From assembly GCA_038025085.1 (NCBI GenBank), contig CM076144.1, positions 35,994,501 to 36,058,500 on the forward strand: a stretch of DNA of 64,000 bases, given 5' to 3'. Below the pieces are notes generated by a model that saw only the letters and a list, made by a program, of their open reading frames with translations, made no database searches and was not told the origin of the DNA. This document shows, one piece after another, positions 12,840-23,803 of the stretch. The translations under genes were made by a program, and so were the position numbers. Within the stretch, counting starts at the first letter, position 1. Every line of letters starts with the position of its first letter. The DNA comes from Tetragonia tetragonoides. Lineage: Eukaryota > Streptophyta > Magnoliopsida > Caryophyllales > Aizoaceae.

Positions 12840-13841
12840 TTATTCAGAAATCAATATTTGTTTCAAATCTTGTTCTTCTTCCGGTCTACACACAACATTA
12901 AGAGGATTATTTTGAAGAGCTTTCTGACATATATCATCCTTACAGATATCACTCACACCCCTAGTGTTATACTCTTTAAAAGTTTTCTTCAGCCCCTTCA
13001 ACTTGCTAACAACTCTGTACATTGGGACTCCATTAACCCTTGTAGACCATCCAGTCTTAACTCTATCCATGTAATCAGGCCATTGTGACCACATGTTAAA
13101 ATACTTGAAATGTCTCACACCAGTATGACCATCATCAAGAAAACAGATAATTGCAGGTCTGTGATAAAATAAACCTTCAGGAAGAAATGTAGCTCTAGTT
13201 GCAGGGAAAGAGTCAAACCAGGCAGAAGTAGCATAAACCCAGTCAATTTTATTGAATACCCTTTTGTCACCAGGTTGCTTGTTTGTCCATGTGAAGAAAG
13301 AACCACTAGTTTTAACCTCATGCATCTCACAGTAGGACATACAATCTCTAAAATGAACTATTTCATTAATTGTGACATGGGAACCAATTCTATCCTCAAA
13401 GTGCAACACATTATTAAAGTCATCACAAATAACCCAGGGATCAGTCATGGAGTTACTTATGCTACACAGATCATTCCACAAGTCTATCCTAGCAGCACCA
13501 TCATTGAAAGCATAAATAAAAGTGCAGCAAAATTTCATACCAGTGCCCTTGTGAACCACACCACAGTGAATAAATTGAGCAGATTTACCCAAAATGTTGA
13601 TGTCAAAAACCTGAGGCTTCCATATCAGCATTATTCTACCATTATAGTGACAAGATAAATTGGTTGTGAGACTCCAACCATTACTAATAACCAGGGGAGC
13701 TATCTGAAGGTTAACAGCTTTGATCCTGGTTTCCAAGAGGCCTGCCATCCCAACATGTTACTGATGTAGAAATGAATTCACTTCATGTTGTTTGTCTCTG
13801 CTGTTCAGGCCCTTTACATTCCAGCTACATATGTTATCCAT
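12840..13841 (-). pseudogene. LINE ORF2 endonuclease domain
   Basis: ORF2 probably began at the ATG at 13841-13839, which is followed at once by the SWNVKGLN motif of apurinic-type LINE endonucleases. A TAA about 33 codons in breaks it, and the frame reopens at MAGLLETRIK (13748). Downstream landmarks are WVICDDFNNVL, SFFTWTNKQPGDKRVFNKID and the YHRPAIICF segment. The last is where the conserved SDH would be expected, so the active site looks altered. The domain cuts the target DNA to prime reverse transcription. Between 12840 and 12594 the frame (with LRYGDANTAFFH) continues until another break. Confidence 0.85.
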
Positions 13842-15264
13842 TGGGTGAAGGGAGTAGGTCTCCCGCACCCTTTGAATTTTCAGTCAAAATAGGAATATCT
13901 CCACAATTAATCACACCCCTTGGACTACCTACATTAGTAGCTACAAAAGTAGCATCCGCTACAGGCATAGCCCCAGCATCACTAGTACTTGGCAAAGCAG
14001 CAAAAGAGTTGCACATAACCACTGGTTGCACATAACCACTGGTTGCACAGGTTCAGCATTTGGTCTTCTTACCGATCTATTAGGAACTTGGAACCCATCC
14101 TTATCTATCACTGGTTGAGTCTGTTGGACATTCTGGTTTGCCCTCACATTTTGCTGAATAGGTCTCCATTGCTGCCTTGTAGGAGGTACAGCCTTCTTGC
14201 AATTAGCCACATTATGACCATATCCATTACACTTAGTGCAATTTTCAGGTTTCCAATCATAAATGATATCAAGAGTTATTAGAGCACCCCATTCATCCTC
14301 AAAGCAAAGCTCATTAGGAAATGCTTGACCCAACAAGTCTTCAATCAACAACTTTGCAAAACCCAACCTAGTCTTATCAAGAGTTGCCTCATATGCCTTA
14401 ATAACTTTCTCCAGAGGGGATGCTATTTTAAACATATTAGACAGACCCCAATACTTAACATCTAGTCCGTAAATTTTGACCCAGATAGGAACCACATCAA
14501 TTTTCTCCTTTCTGAGGTCGAAATTAGGCGCCCAAGGTTTCATGATAACAGGCTTGTTATCAAACAGAACAGGCCCTTTCTCAAGAACTTTAGCCCTATT
14601 CTCAAAAGAATTCAATCTAACCAGAAATAGGCCACTAGGAACAGCAGACACTTTATCAACACCATATTGACACCAAATACGATGAAAAAATCCAGTCATA
14701 ACCTCCAATGGAGGGTTCGAACCCAGCACATAACAGACAAATTGCAGATTTCTAGTATTCAACTTCATCATGAATATCATTAAAGGTAATCTTAACAGTT
14801 GTCTTACCTTGGTGGCACGGTAGCGGACATGTTGCTAGTAGCTCAGTCCCCTCCAAATTAGGAATGAAGGAAGCTCGATTTGCCGTCGGCACAAGCTCAG
14901 GGAGCTCCACCACCTGTTCCACCACAGGATCCATCACAATCCCATTAACCCAGTTCGCAACATCAACCCTAGGTGGCTCGCTCATCGTTGTCTCCCACTG
15001 AGTTAGTTGCCTGCGCACATTCGAAATCGGCTCCACCGACTCAACAACCTCAGTTCTTATCGGTGTTGTCTCAGCTGTTGAGGTGGATTGCAAATCAAAC
15101 ACCAGTGGTTCAATTTGTACCGATTCAGCAATACCCTTTCCTTTATCCACAATTGCAGACTTCGACTTTCCCAAATCCTTATCCTTATTCTTCGATTTCG
15201 ATTTTGTCTGAGTTTTCGCTTGATTCTTTCGCGGTCTCCCCCTTGGTCGAGGTTTCTTAGCCAT
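13834..15264 (-). pseudogene. LINE ORF1 gag-like protein (DUF4283, CCHC knuckle)
   Basis: The protein starts MAKKPRPRGRPRKNQ with a Lys/Arg-rich N-terminus. It then has a DUF4283-type region (VCYVLGSNPPLEVMTGFFHR to VPIWVKIYGL) and a zinc knuckle CTKCNGYGHNVANC at about 14.2 kb. Two lesions break it: a TAG plus one-base shift near 14.76 kb, and a 17-bp tandem duplication at 14011-14044 that moves the C-terminus to another frame. The original C-terminal frame ends at 13834, where its TAA overlaps the ORF2 start (ATGGATAA), an 8-nt overlap. ORF1 proteins of this family bind the LINE RNA. Confidence 0.85.
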
Positions 15265-15330
15265 GGCGTCGGAGAGTCCGAAAGAAGCCCAGGCCTAGAG
15301 AGAGAAAGCTAAGTTTTGTTATTTTTTCTA

Positions 15331-16322
15331 CCGAATAATATTGCCAAATCAAGAATTTAACTTTTTTATTAATAATTTCATAAAAAATAATTATAAATAT
15401 AATATGGTAATTTCTTAAAATTCGGATTTTTTTTGGGAGAAAAATTATAAAAATGGAAATTTCTTATAAAATTGCAAAAGTGATTAAAAATTTGTAATAA
15501 AAATTATTAATTCTTATAAATTGAATAAAATCATTAAAATTTTAGATTATTTATAGAAAATTACTAATTTTGTAATAAAAATTGTATAAAATTGTAAAAA
15601 AAATTAATAAACCAACAAGAAAATTTGTAAAAATACTTATAAAATGTTAAAAATTATAAAAATACAACTATTTAGTTGAAATAAATATATTTATATGTAT
15701 AACATCTCTAATGTCACTTTTTGCACCTACTAATTACATGAATGTGAATACTTATTATTCCTGGGAACACTATTGCCCCAAAGATCAACCATTTTTTTCT
15801 TCAGAATTTGTACATGTTGTCTAGCAACCCCTGTCAGTGGGATAGAAATGATTACACAGAACCTCAAATAGTCAAATGAATTAAGGTTGTGTTCAGTTTG
15901 GGTAAAATTCATGGTAAGCAAAGCACTGGTTTTGGAGAAAACGAAAGCAATCTGGCAAACACACAGATTCACTTGCAACAGTATGAATCTGAATCAAACC
16001 CAACATGGTTTTTGAAAAGTTATGCAAATTGAATAATCCAACTGTCAATACAAGTTCTTCAGCACTTGATTTCCTTTCTTCATGATCACAACCATCATAA
16101 GCAGGTTCTTGATTAGGGCTAACTTCTGAAACGTACAGCCTGAGAGAACCATGTGAATAACCTGACACTTCAGCATACAAGTTCCAAGTAGCATGTTAAT
16201 GGCAGAATAACGAAACAATTAGATAAATTACAGCACATACAGGCTACAGTAGAGGGATAAAAAAAGTGCCAGAACATAAAAGATTGAGCATCCTTACCAT
16301 TCTAAATATCACCATCTAGAAG
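15331..16322. other. Non-coding part of the PIF element
   Basis: 15331-15720 is extremely AT-rich and carries no gene. 15720-16320 has short frames on the minus strand without recognisable domain; they probably represent the 3' non-coding region of the PIF Myb gene. Confidence 0.45.
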
Positions 16323-16833
16323 TCATTGCACCCATTCCTTTCTTTCGTCCTCTAGAATGCTAAAAAATATGTCTACAGTTTCAGGCTCACTTGCAATTTT
16401 TCGGGTTGCTCGATGTCTATCTCTCATGTGTAGTCCCAACTTGTTCACTTCATCATTAATCTTTGAGCGCTTCTCACTTAACACGACGTCAAACCCCACA
16501 ACATGGCTGAGCTCACTACTAGCAGCTCTAATCTCCTTCCCGATAATGGATGCAACAGTTGTAAAGACCCTTAACAAAATCATCACTCGCTCTAGCCCTT
16601 TTGCTTTACTAATTTGAGTTACAGTGCTTGTTTCAATGGCTTCCGAAGGTTCTTGAGTTGAGGATGATTCAACATCTTTCTTACTTGATTCCTCCTCCTC
16701 ATTCACCTCATCTTTCAAGATCTTGAGGCTCTTTAGCATATTTTCCCGTGGCCCGATCCTTCCCAAATATTATGCAAAGGTCATTATAATACGGGCAAGG
16801 CCTGTTTTTGAACTCACCAGCTTTTGGATGACC
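16323..16833 (-). pseudogene. PIF Myb/SANT-like gene, exon 2 (frameshifted)
   Basis: An ATTCAG acceptor at 16834 is followed by an exon reading GHPKAGEFKNRPCPYYNDLC and then IIFGKDRATGK, the conserved block after the Myb/SANT domain of plant PIF ORF1-type proteins. It joins in phase 0 with exon 1 at 21741. One extra base in the run near 16.72 kb puts a stop in this frame, and the adjacent frame then stays open to 16323 with a Glu-rich stretch and a C-terminal helix region ending DERKEWVQ. In the family this protein helps the transposase bind DNA and reach the nucleus; this copy would be truncated. Confidence 0.8.
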
Positions 16834-17422
16834 CTGAATATGAAAGTGAAGACGCTAATGAAAAGAAAGCATGTAACTTGTGATAAGAGAGGACTTTAAA
16901 TAGCATTAAGCTCACCAAATGCATTGTTGCTAGCTATTTGAAAAGAGAGAGAGGACAAAAACAAAGATACTCATACTATTCTGTAAGTGTCCACTATCAC
17001 TGTCAATTATGCATGTGCCTAATGTGCTCCATTTACACCTATCATTATAGTTGTCTCCTGTTCACTATGATCAACTAGGACAATAGTTCTAGAAAGAGTG
17101 TTCGCTATAGACTTTGGATTAACAATTTCAATTCGTATCCAATTTCAAAATTTCTGAAATTTCTAACTTCTTTCAAATGATACCAAATTCCATATTCTGT
17201 ATCCCCTGCCTAAACAGTCTCTGCATAAGTCACTTAAAAGAAATAACTTTAACATATTCATGGACCAGGTAAACTCAAAACCAGACCCCATTTTACATAC
17301 CACCAGCCTTGGAATCTAACAGCACTGTAGAGCATAATTTCCCTCACTACAAACCTTGTTCCAAGAGAGCAATCACACAGGAGCAATCAGACAGGTTATT
17401 ACAAGCTAATCCTACTCTAGAG
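16834..17422. other. Myb intron, left part
   Basis: Minus-strand intron of the PIF Myb gene between exon 2 and the CACTA-like insertion. No independent feature seen. Confidence 0.5.
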
Positions 17423-17639
17423 CACTACGCCAAAAACTACCAATTATAACACTTGATTAATAACATTTACGTGGGAAAACGTTATTAGAAACAAGATTCA
17501 TAACGCTTCAACCAAAAACGTTATAAGAGCACAGTTGTCGCGTGAAATCAACAAAGATTCATAACGCTTGTTCTTAAAAGCGTTAAATTGGCTTATTAAA
17601 AAAACAAGCGAAAAAATAAAATATAAAATAACCCAGTTT

Positions 17640-17780
17640 CCACTCTCCATCACCACACACGACTTTCTCTCTCTTTCTCTGTATTTTTCTCTCTTCACTC
17701 TTCACAGTTGCTGTTTTTTTTTCCGTTCTTTGTACAAGATCTGGTGCGACATCATCCATGGCTCCTGTTACTAAAGGTAT
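17640..17780 (+). other. Exon-like leader inside the CACTA-like element
   Basis: A CT-rich leader is followed by ATGGCTCCTGTTACTAAAG^GTATTC, that is, a start codon with six codons and a splice-donor-like site. A second exon-like block lies at about 19342-19465 (MTNAVQDQIM onward, ending at a GTAAGT donor). These look like pieces of a host gene's 5' region carried by the transposon, but I do not recognise the donor gene. Confidence 0.35.
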
Positions 17781-18536
17781 TCTTTTTTTTTTCTAGGGTT
17801 TCATTCTCTCTCTTTCTCTGTGTTTTCGAAATTCCTTTGTGCCCTATAACTTCAAAGCTTTTGGGGAAAATCTTGTTCATTTGTTATAATTGTTTGGTTT
17901 TGGGGAAAAGCTTTCGGATTTTGCATGTTGCGAATTTAATTGTAATTGAATAATTTTGCGATTTTGTGTTTTCTAGGGTTTGGGTGCTGGTTTCAGGTTG
18001 TGCAATTTCTTTGCACTATTTCAGTTTGTCTTTCCTCCAATTTTTATGACAATTGGAAGTTATATTGATAGGTATTTTTCTTTTTGATTTGGTTGCAGAT
18101 TGCTGTTTGGCAGTTCTGTGGTGAGCGGGATCACCTAATGCTTGAATTTTTATTTTTATTTTCTTAAATTTAAATCGATTATGTTTGATTTAGCTTGCTG
18201 ATATGAATTGTTGTTGATCTCGTGTGAATCATGTGTTTTTGTTGGGATGATTGGGGCTACTTGAGTTTTTGTTATTAGAGTGGAATTCTGAAAGTAGTGG
18301 CGAAAATTTGCTGGGTTCTGGACTGAATTCTGGTGTGGGTTTGCACTTTGTTATTTAGTGAAATTTGTGAGAAAACATTTGGCAAGTTTCAAGTTGTTGT
18401 GTCTTATTCTGATGCTGTGGACATTGATTCTGAAAATCTGACCGTAATATTGAAATTGTGTGGGTTTGCTGTGTTAATTTGTTGTTTGTTCGCTCTGTGA
18501 TTGATTTTGGTTCTGAAATTGTGTTGGGTTGCCTTG

Positions 18537-19242
18537 TGTTGGGGTAATATCCCAACTTGTTGGGACCCAATCAAAAGATAAAGAGAAAAAGAAAAGAAAA
18601 AGAATTAGAAAAGAAATAGGACTGTGATTGGGCTTAATGTCTTTAAGGGTTAGGCAAGCCTTGATTGATTATATAAAGAATCACTAGATGCAAAACGGCA
18701 GAAAGGAAGACAGCCGAGATAAGAGGAAAAGGGTGTGAGTGGTGCACACCAAATATGAAGGGTTGCCGAGAGAGGGAGGTCTCTTTTCGGTAGTAACAGA
18801 AAGCTCTCGTCCATGGTGAGGGACTTGAGAGTAGGAGATATCTGATCAGGGGGAGATCTAATCGGAGAGACTCTCAAGTGGTGGTTTCATGTATGTGGTG
18901 GATGATCGAGGTGGAGATAGTTCCGACACAGGAATAGACGGTATTCCGGTTCATCGGCAGGTATTATGGTGAGATCTCTAGCTTCCGAGAGGGTACTAAT
19001 TAGTAGACGTTACTAGTTGTACTAGATGTAGAGATAATGTATACTTGTCGTTTGGCATAGTGTTTGGATCTTGTTGTACTCCCTTGATTATCATAGTGAT
19101 TATTGTTTAGTGCGTGGAGATCCGCACCGTGGTTTTTACCCTTTGTTGAAAGGGGTTTTCCACGTAAAAATATCGTGTGTTCGATACTCTTTTATTGTTT
19201 GTGTTGTGTGTTTATTTTCGTGCTGCGCCTATTTCCCCAACA
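18537..19242 (+). mobile_element. Solo LTR, Ty1-copia type
   Basis: 706 bp starting TGTTGGGG and ending CCCCAACA, flanked on both sides by the 5-bp TSD CCTTG (18532-18536 and 19243-19247). Near its 3' part it has the block ACCGTGGTTTTTACCCTT then GGGGTTTTCCACGTAAAAAT, which is characteristic of plant copia LTRs around the R/U5 region. No second LTR or internal region is present, so the element was reduced to one LTR by recombination after inserting into the CACTA-like element. Confidence 0.92.
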
Positions 19243-21307
19243 CCTTGTTTATGAGATCTAAGCTACCTTTGATCTTGTTTTGTGTTGTGGAATTTGTTAA
19301 TAGTCAGTAGTTTGTTTTGTTGCTTTTTTTTTCTTTCTAAGATGACTAATGCAGTACAAGATCAGATCATGGTTTGTGATATAAATTGTGCTCAGTCACT
19401 TGCAAACATGAGGAATATGGAGACTGACTGGTCTCAAGTAGATATCTATGGCCATGATATGCTGTAAGTTTGTTCTTGGCCTTTATACATTACTGTCCAT
19501 CTGAGGTTTCTTGTGGTTTTGTTCTGTTTGTGCTCCTAAATGTGTTTACTTGACGTTATATGTGGTTGGTTTAGTCACCTTCGGAGTTAGCATCGGAAGA
19601 GTGTAACTTCATTATTATTTATGTTAGAAGAGATATTACAGGTTCATTTTGACCAATTAGAGCTGCCCATCTATATAGCCTGAAATGATAGTAATTCTTG
19701 TGGAAATTGTTGTCTTATCTAACCTCAGAAACTTGACCATGCGACTGTGATCCTTGTCTTGGAAAGATTTGAAATTAATATTCTCTAAGCTTCCTCACGA
19801 ACAGAATAGTGGATCTTAATACAACTTTGTTACGTCTAATGTGCAACTAATTATATTCAAAGTCAGTGCCAGTCTAATGTCTTTTGAAAGAACTTTTGAT
19901 GTTGCTCTCTTGTTCCTACATTCTCTTCACTCTTCAGTAGATAACTACGCGAGTCAAACCTTCTAATTCATTCTTTTTTGCTCAAATTTTGTCTCACTGG
20001 CACTATCAAAGATTTTGGCCTATATATTTTGTAGCCTTAAAATATGATCTGGGCATTTTGTGAAGTTGATTGTACAGAAACCTGATTGTATGAATGAGAA
20101 GCTTCTCTAACTTTGATAATAATAATAATATAAAAAAACGACCTCTCATTTTATCTGCACTGATCATTTTAGAAATGTGCATGAGGTGATAATTACCTCC
20201 TATTGTTGTTAAGTAATTTGAGGTGCTTATTGCTGATGTTAGTATTTGATCGTTGTTGTAGTGGTTTGAACAAGTAGTTGATACCGAAAGTGGAGATTAG
20301 AGGAGGAAAAAAAGAGGAAGTTGGTGGACCGCCATATCTAGGATTGAACTGCAGGGAATTGGCACTTGATTTTTCAGATTTTAGGTGAGCTGTCTCTAGA
20401 TTTTGTTTTCTGATTTAAGATTTTTAACTTGAAATTAAGGGGTTTTGTTGTACTCTCTTTAGAGAACTTCATTTTTCAGTCTGTGCTTATTTCATTCATG
20501 AAAATATTCCTTGATAGTGTTCCTTTTCTCAATTTACTTTTTTGGCTCTTCAATTTGTGCCACTTGATTGACATCTGACACAATTTTATGGTTCTGTTCT
20601 TTGAAGATACAAAGCCAATTACCTAATGGTGTGCAGAGGTTCAAGTAATCAAGTCATCTACAGTATGCAAATGACAACCTATGCTTCTGTTGCTATATTG
20701 ATTTATGGCATGTGGATCACCAGACTATGCTGCACTCTGGGTTGATTATTGGTGTCCAGCAGGAGGTTCAGGGTTTAGATTACTACTCTGTAGTTGTGTT
20801 TAAATAGAATTATGTAATTTGTTTGGCTTACAATTTCTCAACTGATGGGGTTATTACTTTGTATGAACACTTGTTTCCTTTCTAATAAAATTGCTTCAAA
20901 TATTTTATATAAATGTTATTGCATACTTCGACAGGTATATTGTATACGAGTATATGCATCTCAGCATCTGCAGGGGAGGGGCACAATAATATAGAGTGGG
21001 AGGATTTCTATTTTTTTTTTTTTTTAAAAAAAGGGTATTTTATAACGGTTTTCTTTCAAAACGTTATTGTTTACCCCTCTTATAACGTTTCATTCAAATA
21101 AGCATTATAGTTGGCATAGAAATAATAACGCTTTCACATAAAGCGTTATAAGAGGGGCGGAAATAATAACTGAGATCGAAACAACCGTTATTAGTGGGTA
21201 ACCTTTCATAACACTTATAAGCGTTATTATTGCATGTCCTAACGCTTAAAAGCGTTATTGTTCCAGGCATAGAACCGTTATTAAAGACCAAATCTGGCAT
21301 AGTGCGC

Positions 21308-21740
21308 GAGGGTGGAAGGTACTGGCATGAATGGTGGAAGTTACCGACTTAGACCAGTGACTAGCCCTCGAGACCACGAATGAATGTGCACGCACCTTTG
21401 CTAGATTGGTACGTAGGTTATAACACATAAGCAAGTATTGTCATATGTTATTAAGTACACCTGGTCTGCAATATTCTGACCATAAAACAGAGTGCAAAAC
21501 ACCAAAATTGACCCATAAAAATACCCAAGACAACATCCATTCAACTCTCTTTGTATGTCTAGTGCACAAGCATGAATCATAATACATAGACCAAGAAATG
21601 GACCAATATCATGCTGAAAGTGCAGGTTTATAATCACAAACCAGCAGCTATATAATTAGAAAGGAAAAAAAAAACAGAAACACAAACTTTAACTTGGAGA
21701 CTTCAGACCTCAAGTTGAGCTGATCAGGGAATGAATGTAC
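21308..21740. other. Myb intron, right part
   Basis: The 5' portion of the PIF Myb intron between the exon 1 donor and the CACTA-like element. No further feature recognised. Confidence 0.5.
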
Positions 21741-22091
21741 CTTCAAATACTCTGTCCAAACCTCTTTCGAGGCTGTCACTGTCTTCCTCTCAGAATCCCA
21801 TCCAAACCCACTGGTACAATGCCCCGCCACCATATCATTAATGATACCGAAGACAGATTTGAAGTGTCGAAACCTTGAGTTAATATGGGGCATGCCTTTT
21901 ATATCCGTTCCAGGCAGTCTCTCCTTAATTTTTCTCTCCAATGTATTGAGAAAACCGGGCTTAAAGCCATTGTCGGCTTTGAAAGTTCCGTAGCCCACTA
22001 GATCTTTAGCCGCTTCAATCATTATATCATCTTCTTCCTCTGTCCATGATTTTTTATTTTTTCCTGGTCCACGCGCTTTGGGAGTAACCAT
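21741..22091 (-). CDS. PIF Myb/SANT-like protein, exon 1
   Basis: 117 codons from an ATG (MVTPKARGPGKNKKSW) to a TTGAAG^GTACAT donor. It contains a plant Myb/SANT-like (Myb_DNA-bind_3 type) domain: the W of KKSWTEEEDD, then LERKIKERLPGTDIKGMPHI, SRFRHFKSVFGIINDM, SGFGWDSERK and EVWTEYLK. This is the DNA-binding ORF1 partner of PIF/Pong transposases. Exon 1 itself is intact, but the rest of the gene lies 4.9 kb away at 16323-16833, beyond a CACTA-like insertion in the intron, and is frameshifted. If the intron were retained, the frame would run about 20 residues further and stop near 21648. Confidence 0.85.
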
Positions 22092-22352
22092 CTCCTACAC
22101 AGTTAAAATAAATAAAGAAACACAGCTTGTCAGTTCTCAAGTCATCACCTCCCAAGCAAATGTTACAACATCATGGAAAATCACAAGTCAGAAAATAACA
22201 AGCAAGCAAATTATACAAAATAACAAGCAAATTTATAATAGTCAAATCTATGCCAGAATACTCAAAATACAAAGTAAGTTGTGTTTATAAAATGATAACC
22301 ACTGTATTTGTCTAAAGCCAGAAAAACAAAGGAAAACTAAATTTTAAACTTC

Positions 22353-23728
22353 TTATCTTCTATTTGATCTCCATTCATCGAACATCTCTCTTGCTAATTC
22401 ATCACGCTTCACTTTCCATTCGTTGGTAGAATCAATCCTAGCAATATGATCATCATGTGTTGTATGTCGGCCCCCTCTATACGAATCATAACGTTCCTCC
22501 ATAGGATCTATCGTCATCTCTCTTCTTATAAAATTGTGAAGCAAGCAACATGCCGTGATGATCTTATTCTCTGTCCGAATAGGATAGAAAGAAGGACTCC
22601 TAAGAATCACCCAACGCATCTTTAAGACCCCGAAACACCTCTCAATCACGTTTCTAGCTGCCGAATGCTTCATATTAAAGAACTCCTGAGGGGTGTTTGG
22701 TTGGGAACCCCCTCTCCAATCATTTAGATGATATCTTTGTCCTCTATAGGGGGCAAGAAAGCCTTCACAATTTGTATAACCAGCATCAACAAGAAAATAT
22801 TGCCCTATTAAGATATAAAAAAGAAGGTTAATTCCAAAACTTTTCTATGAAAAAAAGAAAGACTATTTGAAATAACTATTTTATTACCATGTGGAACTTT
22901 AAGCCCGTTTCTTCGAGTCACCGCATCTACAAGGACTCTTCCATCAGCTGCTGACCCCTCCCAACCCGTTAGAACATAAATGAACTGCAAATCACGGGAA
23001 CACGCGCCTAGAACATTGATGGCTATTTCACCCTTCCGATTTCGATATTTTGGCTTGTCTTCTTCGGCTACTCTAACCTTTATATAGGTACCATCCAATG
23101 CTCCTATACAGTTCTAAATAGTAAAGCAACTTATTAGATCCATTTATTCTCATATGGAAGCGTATACCAAAGATTACTAGGCATAGTTGTATACCTTAAA
23201 CCATTTCCATCGCTCATCTCTACAATTGTCATTAATAGGCTCCATTGCCTTGAATAAACCACCTTGTAATTTGATCACATCATTCAGCACCTTGTTGAAA
23301 TACAAGCTGATAGTGTGCCCAGATCTCTTGAATTTATCTTGCACTATGCGATTTTTCGTATGATGAGCAAGTATATTAAAAAACAAAGCAACTTTTTCCT
23401 CCAATGACACATACTTACAATCATCCAACCCTCCACTTCTTAACATCAAACAAAGTTTAGAAAACGCAGACCTATCCATTCGAAGATGGTCAATACATCT
23501 CCTATCACTCACATGGACCAAATGAGTTAAATGATGTGACTTTAGGTTTATGTATTCGATCATGGAATATGACCTAATAAAATATTTTCCCATAAGATAG
23601 TTGGTAAGTTGACTGACAATTTGGAAAAAAAAGTCTACTACATCTAAAATTTCTAGCCATAACATAAGAAGACTTGTAAGTTTCTTCGCTTGCCTTGTTT
23701 TCCATTTAGCTAAACTTAACCGAGCCAT
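22353..23728 (-). CDS. PIF/Harbinger DDE transposase (three exons, open)
   Basis: Exons on the minus strand are 23728-23195, 23113-22888 and 22804-22353, with GT-AG introns of 81 and 83 bp. Together they give 403 residues without a stop. The start is the ATG of [10 protein letters not shown]. Residues about 90-120 hold the helix-turn-helix-like region ([14 protein letters not shown]), and the DDE nuclease has D185 in [14 protein letters not shown]260 in [10 protein letters not shown] and E308 in [13 protein letters not shown], a 48-residue D-E spacing normal for HARBI1/PIF. The C-terminus ends [11 protein letters not shown]. It would excise and insert the element at TTA/TAA sites together with the Myb partner. 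All catalytic residues are present. Confidence 0.88.
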
Positions 23729-23803
23729 GACTGCATATAACACAAATAGAAAATAAGCATTGTGTATAACTCTATCTAACCCAGACAAACTAAGAAAAAT
23801 CAA

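Larger units (their letters stand above)
10343..15310 (-). mobile_element. Full-length L1-type non-LTR retrotransposon (LINE)
   Basis: About 4.97 kb, inserted on the minus strand inside the PIF element. It has a 17-bp TSD, a short T-run at the left (poly(A) tail in sense orientation), a gag-like ORF1 and an ORF2 with endonuclease, reverse transcriptase and a C-terminal cysteine/histidine region. ORF2 stops shortly after the zf-RVT region, so unlike the LINE fragment at 35.2-36.4 kb it carries no RNase H domain. Several stops and frameshifts show it is no longer active, although the body is complete end to end. Confidence 0.92.
17423..21304. mobile_element. CACTA-like element, non-autonomous
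   Basis: The left end begins CACTACGCCA and the reverse complement of the right end begins CACTATGCCA. Both subterminal regions are packed with inverted copies of AACGTTAT/AAGCGTTATAA motifs (17450-17590 and 21040-21290), the typical CACTA (En/Spm) arrangement. The 3.9-kb interior has no transposase; it holds exon-like gene fragments and a solo LTR. The expected 3-bp TSD is not clear (GAG on the left, CGC on the right), so either one flank has mutated or the boundary is slightly off. It lies inside the intron of the PIF Myb gene. Confidence 0.75.

Noticed and set aside
13275..13658. 127-codon plus-strand frame
   Set aside because: Antisense of the LINE endonuclease domain, with no domain of its own.
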